Source of the DNA: a virus
Strand: one strand, 5' to 3'
IMG/VR virus record: IMGVR_UViG_3300015245_000719
Coordinates: 1 to 61,949 of that record
Length of the DNA: 61,949 nt
The position numbers were made by a program, and so were the translations under genes. The notes under the pieces were generated by a model that worked only from the letters and a program-made list of their open reading frames with translations, had not been told where the DNA came from and made no database searches. This document shows, piece by piece, positions 34,000-42,021 of the stretch. The first letter of the stretch is position 1; each line of letters begins with the position of its first letter.

Positions 34000-36770
34000 T
34001 ACTTCTTCTCCGCAGGCTTCCCATCGCCTTCGTGGTTCACCTCGAACTCGATGTTGCCGGTCTGCTTGTTCTTCACGATCTTGCCCGTGCGGCGCCCGCT
34101 ACCGCCCTGCGGATGGACGTGCACGGCGATGTTGAGCGGCTGGCCCGAGGCGCCCGTCTGCTCTTTCGATGCCTGCTCCTGCTTCGCCTGCTGGTCCTTC
34201 AGCTCCTTGGCGTGCTTGTCCTGGAGAGCCTTGCTCTCCTTGTCGGCCTTATCCTTCGCCGCCGTCTCGTCCTTCACGCGCTTTTCCTCCGATGCCTGCT
34301 TTTCCTTAGCCTGCTTGTCGGCGAGCGCCGCCTGGTCCTTGCGCGCTGCCTCGTCCTGTTGGCGCTGCTTCTCCGCGTCCTTCGTCGTGCGGTCGCGCTC
34401 GCCCTTGTGGAAGTCAACCTGCGACTGGAGGGCCGCGAGCTGGTCGGCGGTCTCGCCGGCGGCAGCCGTCGCCTCGATGTTCGCGCCGGCTTGGATGCGC
34501 GCGACCTCGATCTCGGAGGCGCCCTTGTCGGCTGCGCCCTTCGTCTCCGCTGCCGCCTTGATCTCGGCGACCTTGATCTCGGTCTCGGCCTTCTTGTCGA
34601 TCTCGTAGCGCCGGTTCTGAATTTCCTGACGGTTCTTGTTGATCTCCTCGTTGAGGGTGGCCTGGTCGATGCGCGCCTTGTCCTCGACCGCGCGCAGCTT
34701 CGCTTCCATTTCGCCTCGGACCTTGCCGTCCACGCCCAGGGTCGGGATCTCCGCGCGGATGCGCTCGGCCTCCGCCGTCGTCTTGTCGATCTTCGATTGC
34801 TTCTCTGCGAACTCGAGCTGGATGGCCTTCTGCGCGACGGCCGCTTTCTGCTGGTCGGCCTGCGCCTGCTCCGTCGCGCGCTGCTTGTCGGCTGGCGTCA
34901 TCTGCTCGGGCGGTGGCATTTCGCCGTTGATCTTGCGGATGCGCGCGACCAGCTCGTTCTTGCCCGGGAAGTCGGACAGGTCCACCACCGCGTCGAGCAG
35001 CTTGATGGAGATCTGTGGGTCCATCTTCGACACGGCGTCCATGAGCGATTCGTACATGGCCTGCTTCATCGTGTCGCGGAAGTCCTGCTCCGAGACGATG
35101 TAGTCCATCTGCGTCGCCGTGATGTCGTTGAGGCCGCCCTCCTGGTTGATGTCGTGCCACTGGATCGCGCCGCGGTCGCCCGTGATGCGGATCGCCATCG
35201 GCTGATCAATGAACTGCTCGGCAACGGACAAAAGGATCTCGCCAGCGTGCTGCCGCGCCTGGCGGATGTTGTCGAACAGCTCGGCCGAGACGACCGAGCC
35301 CTGCGTCTGCTTGGCCAGCACCGCGCGGCCCGAGATCGCATTGGTGTCGCGCCCAAGATTCTCGGACGTGACCCCTGAAATTTCCTGAATGTGCAGCCCG
35401 TCGTGCTCGACCAGCTTGACCTGCTCTTCGGCGAGCGCAGTCTCCGTGTGGATGTCGAAGCGCGCCTTCGGCGTGTCGAGAAGCAGCTGAGCATCCGGCC
35501 GTGCCACTTCATCGCGCATGGATTCCCAATCCTGGACCGCGTTGCGGTCGGCGATAATGCGGGTCGAGGACAGCAGGAACAGCGCCTTCGAGTAGCGCTT
35601 GTTCAAATCCTCCTGCGGGTCGCGGCAGTTGCGCACCACGCCGTATGGCTCGTGGAACTTGCCCTTGCGGTACGCCCAAAGCGGGATGAACGGGAACCGG
35701 TTGTGGTGGTACGGCGAGCACATGTTCTGCAACAGCGTGTTCTCGCAGAACACCGCGCAGTAGACCTGCATGACCACAGCGTCGTAGACCGAGGCGACGC
35801 CGTCGCTGATCTCGTTGTTCAGCTCGAACATCATCCGCTGGTTCTTCAGGTTCACGATGCGGCCGTGGTGCCTGCCGCCGCTCACCTTCTGCCCCTTCGT
35901 CGGGAGTCGGTACCAGCATTCGACCAGGCGGACGCGCTCGCGCCGGTTGTTGACCTGCGTGCTCACGAAATCGGTGTAGCTCGGGATGCCGAGAGCGTTC
36001 CCGTGCCGGTCGCGGTGCGAGAAGCGCTGCCCGAGGTAGAACTCGTCGTCGTCGTTGGTCGTGAGGTCCGTACTCACGCTCGTCGCGCAGGTCTTGAGCT
36101 CCATCGCGCGGTTCGGGAACATCGCTTGCCCGATGTCGAGGTCGATCCACTTTGACCGGAACACGTAGCGCCAGTCGGAGGTGTCCTTCTTCGTGCCCAG
36201 GGCGTCGTACCACATGTTCCGCCACGACTCCTGGCCGAGGTAGATCGGCATTTCCTGGTTGTCGCCGCGGACTCCGACCTCGATCCAGCCCAGGCCGGAG
36301 ATAAACGCCTCGCGTGAGGCGTCGGAGAAGGCGAATTGACCCTTGGAGACGTCGTTGATGTACTTCATGACGTCTTTCTTCATCTGCGCGCTTGCTTCCT
36401 GCCCCTTCTTGCGCGGCAGCACGTTGAAATCGACGCGCGTGCGCCGCTCCGTGCCGATCAGCCAGTCGATGACGGGCTTGGTCTTGTTGAAAACGAGCGC
36501 GGCCTGCCCTACGTCCTCGAGTGCGCGCCTGTCCTCCGCGGTGAACTGGTCGCCGTGGTAGAAGCACTCGTCAATGTCCATATCCAGGCGCACGAGGGAC
36601 TGCGCCTCGCGTGCTTGGACCCACCACTCCAGGATCTTGCGGAAGATCTCCTGGTTCTGCTCCGACTCCATCGGGTTCTTGGCCGGCCCGGTGTTCGAAG
36701 TGCGCTCGGCGATGAGCGGCTTCGCGGTCTTGGACCAGTCGGGATAGCGAGTGCGGGTAGCGGACGACAT
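33999..36770 (-). CDS. P22-like portal protein with long coiled-coil tail
   Basis: A 923-residue protein. Residues 1-560 match the P22 gp1 portal type: an early block EWWVQAREAQSLVRLDMDIDE-like, then FNKTKPVIDWLIGTERR and DASREAFISGLGWIEVG, then QIDQPMAIRITGDRG-like stem sequence. Residues about 620-880 are a very long charged helical region (Glu/Lys/Ala/Gln) that would extend a helical barrel into the head. The last 50 residues end in EVNHEGDGKPAEKK. It would form the dodecameric DNA gate. It is coupled to the downstream gene. The tail is longer than in the P22 protein. Confidence 0.9.
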   Translation of the reverse strand: MSSATRTRYPDWSKTAKPLIAERTSNTGPAKNPMESEQNQEIFRKILEWWVQAREAQSLVRLDMDIDECFYHGDQFTAEDRRALEDVGQAALVFNKTKPVIDWLIGTERRTRVDFNVLPRKKGQEASAQMKKDVMKYINDVSKGQFAFSDASREAFISGLGWIEVGVRGDNQEMPIYLGQESWRNMWYDALGTKKDTSDWRYVFRSKWIDLDIGQAMFPNRAMELKTCATSVSTDLTTNDDDEFYLGQRFSHRDRHGNALGIPSYTDFVSTQVNNRRERVRLVECWYRLPTKGQKVSGGRHHGRIVNLKNQRMMFELNNEISDGVASVYDAVVMQVYCAVFCENTLLQNMCSPYHHNRFPFIPLWAYRKGKFHEPYGVVRNCRDPQEDLNKRYSKALFLLSSTRIIADRNAVQDWESMRDEVARPDAQLLLDTPKARFDIHTETALAEEQVKLVEHDGLHIQEISGVTSENLGRDTNAISGRAVLAKQTQGSVVSAELFDNIRQARQHAGEILLSVAEQFIDQPMAIRITGDRGAIQWHDINQEGGLNDITATQMDYIVSEQDFRDTMKQAMYESLMDAVSKMDPQISIKLLDAVVDLSDFPGKNELVARIRKINGEMPPPEQMTPADKQRATEQAQADQQKAAVAQKAIQLEFAEKQSKIDKTTAEAERIRAEIPTLGVDGKVRGEMEAKLRAVEDKARIDQATLNEEINKNRQEIQNRRYEIDKKAETEIKVAEIKAAAETKGAADKGASEIEVARIQAGANIEATAAAGETADQLAALQSQVDFHKGERDRTTKDAEKQRQQDEAARKDQAALADKQAKEKQASEEKRVKDETAAKDKADKESKALQDKHAKELKDQQAKQEQASKEQTGASGQPLNIAVHVHPQGGSGRRTGKIVKNKQTGNIEFEVNHEGDGKPAEKK

Positions 36771-36778
36771 TTCCGCTC

Positions 36779-37156
36779 CTAGTGCAGCGTGATCAGGCGC
36801 TTGCCGTGGTCAAACTCGGCTTGGAGAGGCGCGCCCAGGCGCTCGAGCTCGGCTTCGGAGGGCTCGGGGGCCATCTTCACCAGGTCCTCAAGGCACTCGA
36901 GGATCACGTCGGCGATGTTCTTGGCCGCCTGGCGCTCGTTGTGCATGCCGAAGTGGTCCGCGATGCGCGCAGACTGCGCGACAAGGAACGGGATCTCGGC
37001 GTACTTCCACGCGGCCGACAGGCAGATGACGAACGCGGACTTCGTTCCGAGGTGCTGGCGCAGCAGGCACATGGCAGGCTCGCCATTCACCCACTGGAAG
37101 GAGACGATGAAGCCCTTGAGTTGCCGCGTTTTCGCGATGAATTTGCGGCTGAGCAT
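36779..37156 (-). CDS. Unknown small protein between terL and portal
   Basis: A 125-residue mostly helical protein with a basic N-terminus (MLSRKFIAKTRQLKGF), a short hydrophobic patch (SAFVICLSAAWKYAE) and an acidic C-terminal helix (PEPSEAELERLGAPLQAEF). No domain is recognised. It lies between terminase large subunit and portal genes with no long gap, so it probably takes part in head assembly or DNA packaging. Confidence 0.68.
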   Translation of the reverse strand: MLSRKFIAKTRQLKGFIVSFQWVNGEPAMCLLRQHLGTKSAFVICLSAAWKYAEIPFLVAQSARIADHFGMHNERQAAKNIADVILECLEDLVKMAPEPSEAELERLGAPLQAEFDHGKRLITLH

Positions 37157-37187
37157 CCCCTATTGAACCTCGCGCGGCCAATGTGCC

Positions 37188-38609
37188 CTAAACCGTTCGC
37201 CAGTTCCGCCGGGACGGGAGACCGGAGCGCTGCGCCGGTTGGTAGGCGGCGATCTGCATCCCGGTCAGCACGAAGTAGCGCATGCAGTCCATCAGGTGAT
37301 CGCGCTTCTTGACAATCAGCCCCTTCTCGTCGCGGTGGTACAGCGGGAACTCCTGCTGCCAGTTCGGGCACGCCTTGCGGAACACCTTGATACGTCCAGT
37401 CGAGAGCCGGCTCCAGGTCTCGTGGATGCCGGCGTCCACCGCGTTGTTGGCGTTCACGAGGTTCATGCCCTCGCCCTGGTAGACGGTCATCAGCTGCTCG
37501 CCGTCCTTCTGGCTCCGGCCGTTCGCGCTCGGGTCGATGCAGCCCGGGATCCACACCCCGCGCGCCTTGACCGCGCTCGCGTGCAGCGGCGGCTCCTTCT
37601 GGCCCTCGTAATACTCGGAGTAGAAGTAGATCGTGTCCGACTCCTGGTCGATCGCGCCCCACAGCGCCGCGGTTTTCTTCCAGCCAACGTCGAAGGCGAA
37701 CGCCTTGCGCCAGGCGCGCGGGACCGGGAAGTCGTCCACCAGGACCTCGTCCATGATGACCGGGAAGATGCGGCCCGACCCGATCACCGGGATGCCCTTC
37801 GAGCGCGCGTCGCGCTCCGCCGGCGTGTATGACTTCCACATTTCGTCCTTCATACGCTCGGTCAGGTGCGGCACGTCGTCCCACGTGATGCCGAGAAGGA
37901 ACTTGTGGTCAGGCAGCGGCTTCTCCATGAACGCGAAGATGACATCCCCGATGCCGCGAAGTGGCGTGAACGTGCACATGATCATGCCGTTCACCGTCAT
38001 GGTCCGAGTCAAGCACTCCGAGTAGATGTCCTGCGGCGGCTCTTCGTCCAACCAGATCAAGTCCTGCTCTGTGCCCTGGAAGGACTCGCGCTTCTGGTCG
38101 TAGGACTTGAAGGTCAGGTACGAGAGACCCCCGGAGACGTGGCGCACGACCACCTGGTCAACGGCCTCCGCGACGTTCCGCTTGGGCGTGTACCGGACAA
38201 TGTGCTCCGCGCGAATGAGCCCGGTACCGAAGCTGCCCCACTCGCCAAGGAGCTTCTTCTGCAAGATGTCGCGCACGGTTAGGGATGTGTCGCCCGCGCA
38301 CCACGCCTTGATCGGGCGCTTGAACACGCGCCCGGGCCACCACTTCGGGTAGACGCCGGTCAGGTGGCACGCGGTCTCGTAGCCGCCGATGCCCTCGGTC
38401 TTGCCGACGCGGTTGGCCGCCATGGCCATGCGCTCGAGCTTCGAGGTGCCAGCGGTGAAGAACTCCAGCGACTTCGGGTAGAGCTCCCGGCGCAGCGGTC
38501 CCTCGTCCGGGTAGTACCAGTCGATGCGGTTGGTCTTGCGGCGCCGGATGGCCTCCTGCAAAAACAGGGCCTCCTGCGCCTTCGGCGAAAGGTCTGCGAT
38601 CAGGCTCAT
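37188..38609 (-). CDS. terL: Terminase large subunit
   Basis: A 473-residue packaging motor. The ATPase domain has Walker A ANRVGKTEG (residues 64-72) and Walker B LIWLDEE (184-190), followed by motif III (MCTFTPLRG). The RNase H-like nuclease domain has Asp in AFDVGW (near 307), Asp in CIDPSANG (near 368) and an Asp in KKRDHLMDC (near 440). It cuts and pumps DNA into proheads with the small subunit and portal. It follows the zinc-knuckle gene by 1 bp and is part of the late operon. Confidence 0.94.
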   Translation of the reverse strand: MSLIADLSPKAQEALFLQEAIRRRKTNRIDWYYPDEGPLRRELYPKSLEFFTAGTSKLERMAMAANRVGKTEGIGGYETACHLTGVYPKWWPGRVFKRPIKAWCAGDTSLTVRDILQKKLLGEWGSFGTGLIRAEHIVRYTPKRNVAEAVDQVVVRHVSGGLSYLTFKSYDQKRESFQGTEQDLIWLDEEPPQDIYSECLTRTMTVNGMIMCTFTPLRGIGDVIFAFMEKPLPDHKFLLGITWDDVPHLTERMKDEMWKSYTPAERDARSKGIPVIGSGRIFPVIMDEVLVDDFPVPRAWRKAFAFDVGWKKTAALWGAIDQESDTIYFYSEYYEGQKEPPLHASAVKARGVWIPGCIDPSANGRSQKDGEQLMTVYQGEGMNLVNANNAVDAGIHETWSRLSTGRIKVFRKACPNWQQEFPLYHRDEKGLIVKKRDHLMDCMRYFVLTGMQIAAYQPAQRSGLPSRRNWRTV

Positions 38610-38610
38610 G

Positions 38611-38796
38611 TCAGTGGAGGAGCGGGTCCTCGTCGAGCTCGCCGAAGAGCGGGACCGGATCGTTTGCGTCGGTGTCGAGCCAGGAGATCACCCCGCACTC
38701 GCTCGGGTGCTGGTTGCAGCTCTTCCCGAGCTCGAGCAGGTCGCTGAAGCTGTTGCAGGTCTCCCCGCACTGGTCGCACTTGCAGGGGAATTTCAT
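38611..38796 (-). CDS. Small zinc-knuckle protein
   Basis: A 61-residue protein that begins MKFPCKCDQCGETC, with four Cys at residues 5, 7, 10 and 14, and two more in GKSCNQHPSEC. This can bind one zinc ion as a small knuckle or ribbon. The acidic C-terminus ends LFGELDEDPLLH. Its ATG overlaps the stop of the metallopeptidase gene (TGATG), and it ends 1 bp before terL. It may help DNA or protein recognition during packaging. Confidence 0.72.
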   Translation of the reverse strand: MKFPCKCDQCGETCNSFSDLLELGKSCNQHPSECGVISWLDTDANDPVPLFGELDEDPLLH

Positions 38797-39224
38797 CAGC
38801 CCTGCCCCAGGCTCAAGGCGAGCGTTGTCGGCTTGTGGAGGATCGCGTCGCGCGCGCCGCTCATGGAAATCATCTTTCCGTATAGCGGCGAGCACAGCCG
38901 CCCGGCGACGGCGTTCAGGAACCTCGCGCGGGCGTTGCGATCTATGTTCCGCCTGCAAAACGCCTGATACTCGGCGCGGTGCGCTGGAATCTCTTCGGCG
39001 AGACGGAAATTCGGGTCCGCGATGTAGCGGCGCCACCAGATAGTCGGCTCCCCGCGCTGGCGCCATCCGTGCACTTTCTCGTGAGCCATCAGGTCGAGCG
39101 AAATATCCGCGTCCTCGGGGTTGTAGATCGTGTCGTCCCAAGCGAAGATGACCGGCTGCCCGGCAACGTGGAACTCGGCGTCGATCTCCTTCCACAGTGG
39201 GGGCCTGGCGATGACGATCTTCAT
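38796..39224 (-). CDS. Zincin-type metallopeptidase
   Basis: A 142-residue protein with a HExxH motif (AHEKVHGW, residues 47-54) and a downstream Glu-rich helix (AEEIPAHRAEYQAF, residues 76-89) that can supply the third ligand. The fold would be a small zinc metalloprotease. The ORF is open to 39371, but the ATG at 39224 overlaps the upstream stop (TGATG) and fits the neighbouring coupling pattern. It lies between terS and terL, an unusual position for a protease. It may process a head protein or act on the host; no signal peptide is present. Confidence 0.75.
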   Translation of the reverse strand: MKIVIARPPLWKEIDAEFHVAGQPVIFAWDDTIYNPEDADISLDLMAHEKVHGWRQRGEPTIWWRRYIADPNFRLAEEIPAHRAEYQAFCRRNIDRNARARFLNAVAGRLCSPLYGKMISMSGARDAILHKPTTLALSLGQG

Positions 39225-39397
39225 CAGCGGTCCAGGAAGGTGATCCAATAGCCGTGGCTGAGCAGGTCGTGCCGGTTGACCTGGCCACTGTCGTTTTCGA
39301 CAAGCGCCTCGCCATTGAAAATGGCGAGGCACACTCCTTCGTAGCCCCACGAGCTCGACTGGATCTTGCACGGGCGCGGGAATGGAATGGCGTTCAT
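39224..39397 (-). CDS. Small protein of 57 residues, unknown
   Basis: A short ORF starting at ATG 39397 (MNAIPFPRPCKIQ) and ending HGYWITFLDR, with its stop overlapping the metallopeptidase ATG. It contains one Cys pair and aromatic residues but no recognisable fold. The tight coupling (TGATG) and lack of a gap support it as a real gene. The Shine-Dalgarno is weak (GACGGGG). Function unknown. Confidence 0.6.
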   Translation of the reverse strand: MNAIPFPRPCKIQSSSWGYEGVCLAIFNGEALVENDSGQVNRHDLLSHGYWITFLDR

Positions 39398-39428
39398 TCG
39401 TCGGCCCCGTCCATGCGGCGTCCGGTGT

Positions 39429-39788
39429 TCATATCAGGTAGATCGGAGCGAGGACACCGAAGCAGGTGAACGCAGCCCCGGTCCAGTCCTGCTCCGCGCC
39501 CTTGGGGTCGGGGCCTGCGTTCCAGAGGAAGTAGCCGATGAACATCGGCACCGGAAGCCAGAACCACGCGCCGTAGGCGACCATGACCGCGGCGGTGACG
39601 CCCTGGCACCCGACGGCCGCGACGTGCCCGGCAGTCTCCTTCGTGTTCGGGTCCCGGACCGGAGCCGTGTACGGCGTCTCGAGTACGGGGTGGTCCTGGA
39701 AGCCCGGATGCATCGTGTCGTTCGCCGCGCGCGCGGGCAGCACGAAGAGCAGCAGAGCTACGACGAGGCTAGTGCAAAGAGCCCTCAT
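39429..39788 (-). CDS. Membrane protein with signal-like N-terminus
   Basis: A 119-residue protein with a classical signal peptide or first TM (ALCTSLVVALLLFVLPARAA, residues 3-22) and two hydrophobic segments near residues 56-70 and 74-88. The mid part is polar. It overlaps the 3' end of terS by 20 bp. Signal-like proteins in this place could be lysis or membrane-anchored packaging helpers. No family is recognised. Confidence 0.65.
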   Translation of the reverse strand: MRALCTSLVVALLLFVLPARAANDTMHPGFQDHPVLETPYTAPVRDPNTKETAGHVAAVGCQGVTAAVMVAYGAWFWLPVPMFIGYFLWNAGPDPKGAEQDWTGAAFTCFGVLAPIYLI

Positions 39789-40389
39789 GTGTTTCTCCTT
39801 GTTGTTGTTTTTCTGCGGAGACTTTCTCGGGCAGCGCGAACACGCCGTCCGGTCCCGGGATGAGGTCGATGGACGCCCGCTCGTCGATGAGCCGCTTGAT
39901 GCGGTTGTCCAGCTCCTCGTTGGTGAGGCCCTTCAGCTCGTGCTCGATGGTGATGCGCTTCTCGTCGGTGAACATGGCGTGCCGGCGGCCCAGGAGCTCG
40001 AGGGCCTTGTTCGCGCCCTGCGCGTTGAACTCCCACTCCCCTGTCGGCATGTTCTCGACCTTACCGGTCTCGGGATTCAGGCGCCGCTCGAACACAGGCT
40101 CCTTCTGCATGCACCGCTCGACCACCTCGACCAGGCGCTCCTCGACGTACTTGGCGCTTGAGACCGCGCGCCGGGACAGCTCGGCGAGCCGCGTGTCGAT
40201 CGCCGTGGCGATCTCCGGGACGCGGAGCATGCGCGCCCCGACCGTGCTGGCGGTCTCCTCGCTCCAGGTGCCGACGCGCCGCACTGCCGCCGCGGCGTCG
40301 AGGTCAACGGTGTACTCCTCGACGAAGCGCAGCTCCTTGTCCGTGAGGACCCGCTGAAATCCGGTGGTCAGGTCGCCGGGTTTAGGCAC
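39769..40389 (-). CDS. terS: Terminase small subunit
   Basis: About 206 residues. The segment LTDKELRFVEEYTVDLDAAA followed by AVRRVGTWSEETASTVGARM has the helix-turn-helix-like pattern of terminase small subunits, which bind the packaging site. The ORF is open to 40470, but a GTG at 40389 with GGAGGGG 6 nt upstream is the likely start; the longer version would add a Phe/Gly-rich segment. The C-terminus ends in a Gln/Glu-rich tail that may contact the large subunit. It is the first gene of the late minus-strand block. Confidence 0.88.
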   Translation of the reverse strand: MPKPGDLTTGFQRVLTDKELRFVEEYTVDLDAAAAVRRVGTWSEETASTVGARMLRVPEIATAIDTRLAELSRRAVSSAKYVEERLVEVVERCMQKEPVFERRLNPETGKVENMPTGEWEFNAQGANKALELLGRRHAMFTDEKRITIEHELKGLTNEELDNRIKRLIDERASIDLIPGPDGVFALPEKVSAEKQQQGETHEGSLH

Positions 40390-40404
40390 GCGGAACCCCT
40401 CCGG

Positions 40405-40478
40405 AAAAAAGCCGCCGGAAAAAAGAGACGACCCGCCGAAAAAAAATCCCGCGTGGGACTGACACCCCATCGTGGGGT
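40405..40478. promoter_or_regulatory. A-tract cluster and hairpin upstream of terS
   Basis: Runs of 6, 6 and 8 A lie at 40405-40410, 40419-40424 and 40439-40446, separated by about 14 and 20 bp, which could bend DNA. A 6 bp hairpin (ACCCCA/TGGGGT, loop TCG) lies at 40464-40478. On the minus strand TCCC-ACGC-GGGA runs into T8 (40439-40456), which is also weakly terminator-like. Packaging-site or attenuator functions are possibilities. Confidence 0.35.
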
Positions 40479-40700
40479 ACCCGGAGAGATTTTCCCTTCA
40501 GACCCCTAGCCCCCACCCCCCACCCACCCCGCCCTCGCTCTTGACCGCGCGCGCGCTCGGGCAGTAGGAAACCTGCGAGCCGGAGCTGCGTGCGTGCCTC
40601 GGGCTGTCGAGTTGTAGATTTCGATGTCGGCATACGTTTCAACAAGTCTTTCGGCAAGGCTCTCCCGGCACCGCGCGCAAGTCGTTGACCTGCATCGCGT

Positions 40701-40726
40701 GTTGTAGAAATACACATTTCTACAAC
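40701..40726. repeat. 26 bp perfect inverted repeat
   Basis: The arms GTTGTAGAAAT and ATTTCTACAAC (11 bp each) flank a 4-base spacer ACAC. Half-sites recur at 40611-40621 (GTTGTAGATTT) and 40950-40959 (ATTTCTACAA). The latter is in the spacer of the promoter for the accessory operon. The layout suggests a dimeric regulator binding site. Confidence 0.7.
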
Positions 40727-40945
40727 TTGAGGCCGAATAGTCACTTTTGCACCACTTTGGGGCATCCAGAACACGCTAGGCGCCTCGATCCCACCTCGGT
40801 TGATACCCCGGCACGAGGCACCTATGCATAGAAGTCGCACATCCAGACGCACGCGGAGGCGAGGCAGGAGCGACCTAAAACCGTCAGTTTCATAGGCCGA
40901 GCGTGGCAGAGTTGGCAGGGTGACGCAATTTATTTCAATCCACTA

Positions 40946-40973
40946 TTGCATTTCTACAAGTCATTGGTATATC
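40946..40973 (+). promoter_or_regulatory. Promoter of the accessory operon
   Basis: TTGCAT (40946-40951) and TATATC (40968-40973) are 16 nt apart in an AT-rich patch that stands out from the GC-rich background. The half-site ATTTCTACAA at 40950-40959 overlaps the -35 end and spacer. The first gene (41020) follows with an AAGGAG Shine-Dalgarno. Confidence 0.55.
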
Positions 40974-41019
40974 ATTTTCGCATAGGCCGAGCCATCCACC
41001 ACTGCACAAGGAGACGCAC

Positions 41020-41157
41020 ATGAAAGACACGATCTGGCTGGACACGGACGGGCAAGACGAGCGTGATGATCTGCATAGCGCGCGAGGCATCATCAACGCG
41101 CTCGCCGTTAGCGTGGTCTTGTGGTTGCTGATGTACGCACTCACGGCGTTGCACTGA
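41020..41157 (+). CDS. Small single-TM protein, 45 residues
   Basis: The ATG at 41020 has AAGGAG 6 nt upstream. The product starts with a charged 22-residue segment (MKDTIWLDTDGQDERDDLH) and ends with one transmembrane helix (INALAVSVVLWLLMYALTAL). It is the first gene of the plus-strand operon. The function is unknown; a small inner-membrane protein expressed early could alter host physiology or lysis timing. Confidence 0.65.
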   Translation: MKDTIWLDTDGQDERDDLHSARGIINALAVSVVLWLLMYALTALH

Positions 41158-41166
41158 GAGCGCGCC

Positions 41167-41382
41167 ATGGCAATGCTCACACACTTGCGCGCACGTGGTT
41201 TCGATCTCTCGAAGCACGTGCCATTCACGAAACTCTACAACGTGCGCTGCTCCTCCTGCGTCGCGATGGTCATCAACAGCACCGCGACGCACGAACGCGG
41301 TTGCCCCAACGCGATGTCGGAGTGCAACGGCTGCAACGCACTCATCCCGACCAATCAACGCTACTGCGCGGAGTGCCAATGA
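41167..41382 (+). CDS. Zinc-ribbon-like protein
   Basis: A 71-residue protein with four Cys pairs: CSSC near residue 28, CPNAMSEC and CNGC in the middle, and CAEC at the C-terminus. These could build two small zinc ribbons, a pattern common to phage proteins that bind nucleic acid or RNA polymerase. The N-terminal part (LRARGFDLSKH) is basic and helical. The gene follows the 45-residue membrane gene by 9 bp. Function unknown. Confidence 0.68.
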   Translation: MAMLTHLRARGFDLSKHVPFTKLYNVRCSSCVAMVINSTATHERGCPNAMSECNGCNALIPTNQRYCAECQ

Positions 41383-41401
41383 CAACATTGGGAGAGATCA
41401 G

Positions 41402-41680
41402 ATGAACACGAAACATACGCAAGGACCGTGGATTGTGGACACGCAAGCCAAAACTATCTACAGCCCCTCAGAAGATACGACGGTCGCAAGCGTCGGAGAA
41501 GCTGATTCGCACGGAGCTTTCCCGGAAGCTGATGCCCGCCTGCTCGCTGCCGCGCCCGAGTTGCTCGCCGCATTGCAATGGGCAATCGACGAACTGTGCG
41601 AGGCATGGGATGAACCGCGCGAGAAAGCTATCCCTGCCCATGTACTCGCCGCCATCGCCAAGGCGACGGAGCGCGCATGA
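41402..41680 (+). CDS. GPW/AAAPELL-motif phage protein 1
   Basis: A 92-residue protein with HTQGPWIV near the start and ADARLLAAAPELLAALQWAI in the middle. This pair of motifs is common in small phage accessory proteins of unknown role. The ATG at 41402 has GGGAGAG upstream; the ORF extends further in frame but without a signal. It is followed by an overlapping gene (ATGA) and has a paralogue at 42018. Confidence 0.7.
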   Translation: MNTKHTQGPWIVDTQAKTIYSPSEDTTVASVGEADSHGAFPEADARLLAAAPELLAALQWAIDELCEAWDEPREKAIPAHVLAAIAKATERA

Positions 41681-42021
41681 CCACTTACAACGACGACACC
41701 AACACGACCATGCCGGAGTGGATTGCAGCGCGCGCGTTGACTTGGGTGCGCACGCACTACGTCGCATACGTCACATCTGGCAGCGAGATCGTTGCGCAAG
41801 TGTGGCGCACGGGACTCGACCGTGGACTGACTTCTAAGCAGCGCGACGAGGAAACGCTCGCGAACGCGCACCTGATAGCAGCAGCGCGCGAGTTGCGCAG
41901 CGCGCTTCGGGTGATGGTGAATCACGCGCAGGAGACGTATCCGCACTTCGAGAGCGAGCGTGGACAGCGCGACATCGCAGCAGCGATTGCTGCGCTCCGC
42001 AAGTCGGAGGACGGCCAGTGA
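41677..42021 (+). CDS. Unknown 114-residue protein
   Basis: A 114-residue protein. A middle segment LANAHLIAAARELRSALRVM resembles the AAAPELL helix of its neighbours, so it may be a distant relative of the GPW/AAAPELL proteins. The start overlaps the previous stop (ATGA), and its stop overlaps the next start (GTGA). Function unknown. Confidence 0.68.
   Translation: MTTYNDDTNTTMPEWIAARALTWVRTHYVAYVTSGSEIVAQVWRTGLDRGLTSKQRDEETLANAHLIAAARELRSALRVMVNHAQETYPHFESERGQRDIAAAIAALRKSEDGQ

Larger units (their letters stand above)
40390..41019. other. Divergent non-coding control region
   Basis: About 630 bp between terS (minus) and the accessory operon (plus). ORFs in it are short, overlap each other and lack composition or start signals of genes. 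It holds three A-tracts and a hairpin upstream of terS (40405-40478), a C-rich run (40507-40532), a 26 bp inverted repeat (40701-40726) with related half-sites at 40611 and 40950, a 12 bp direct repeat CATAGGCCGAGC at 40891 and 40981, and a plus-strand promoter. A packaging (pac or cos) signal may also lie here, near terS. Confidence 0.7.

Noticed and set aside
40820-40833. TATGCATA near 40823 as another operator
   Set aside because: It lacks the N4 spacer and second arm and is not placed at a promoter, so it is not counted with the ATGCA-N4-TGCAT sites.
40382-40852. Minus-strand ORF upstream of terS
   Set aside because: It overlaps terS, the palindrome and repeats, has low-complexity composition and no Shine-Dalgarno. 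It is treated as non-coding control DNA.
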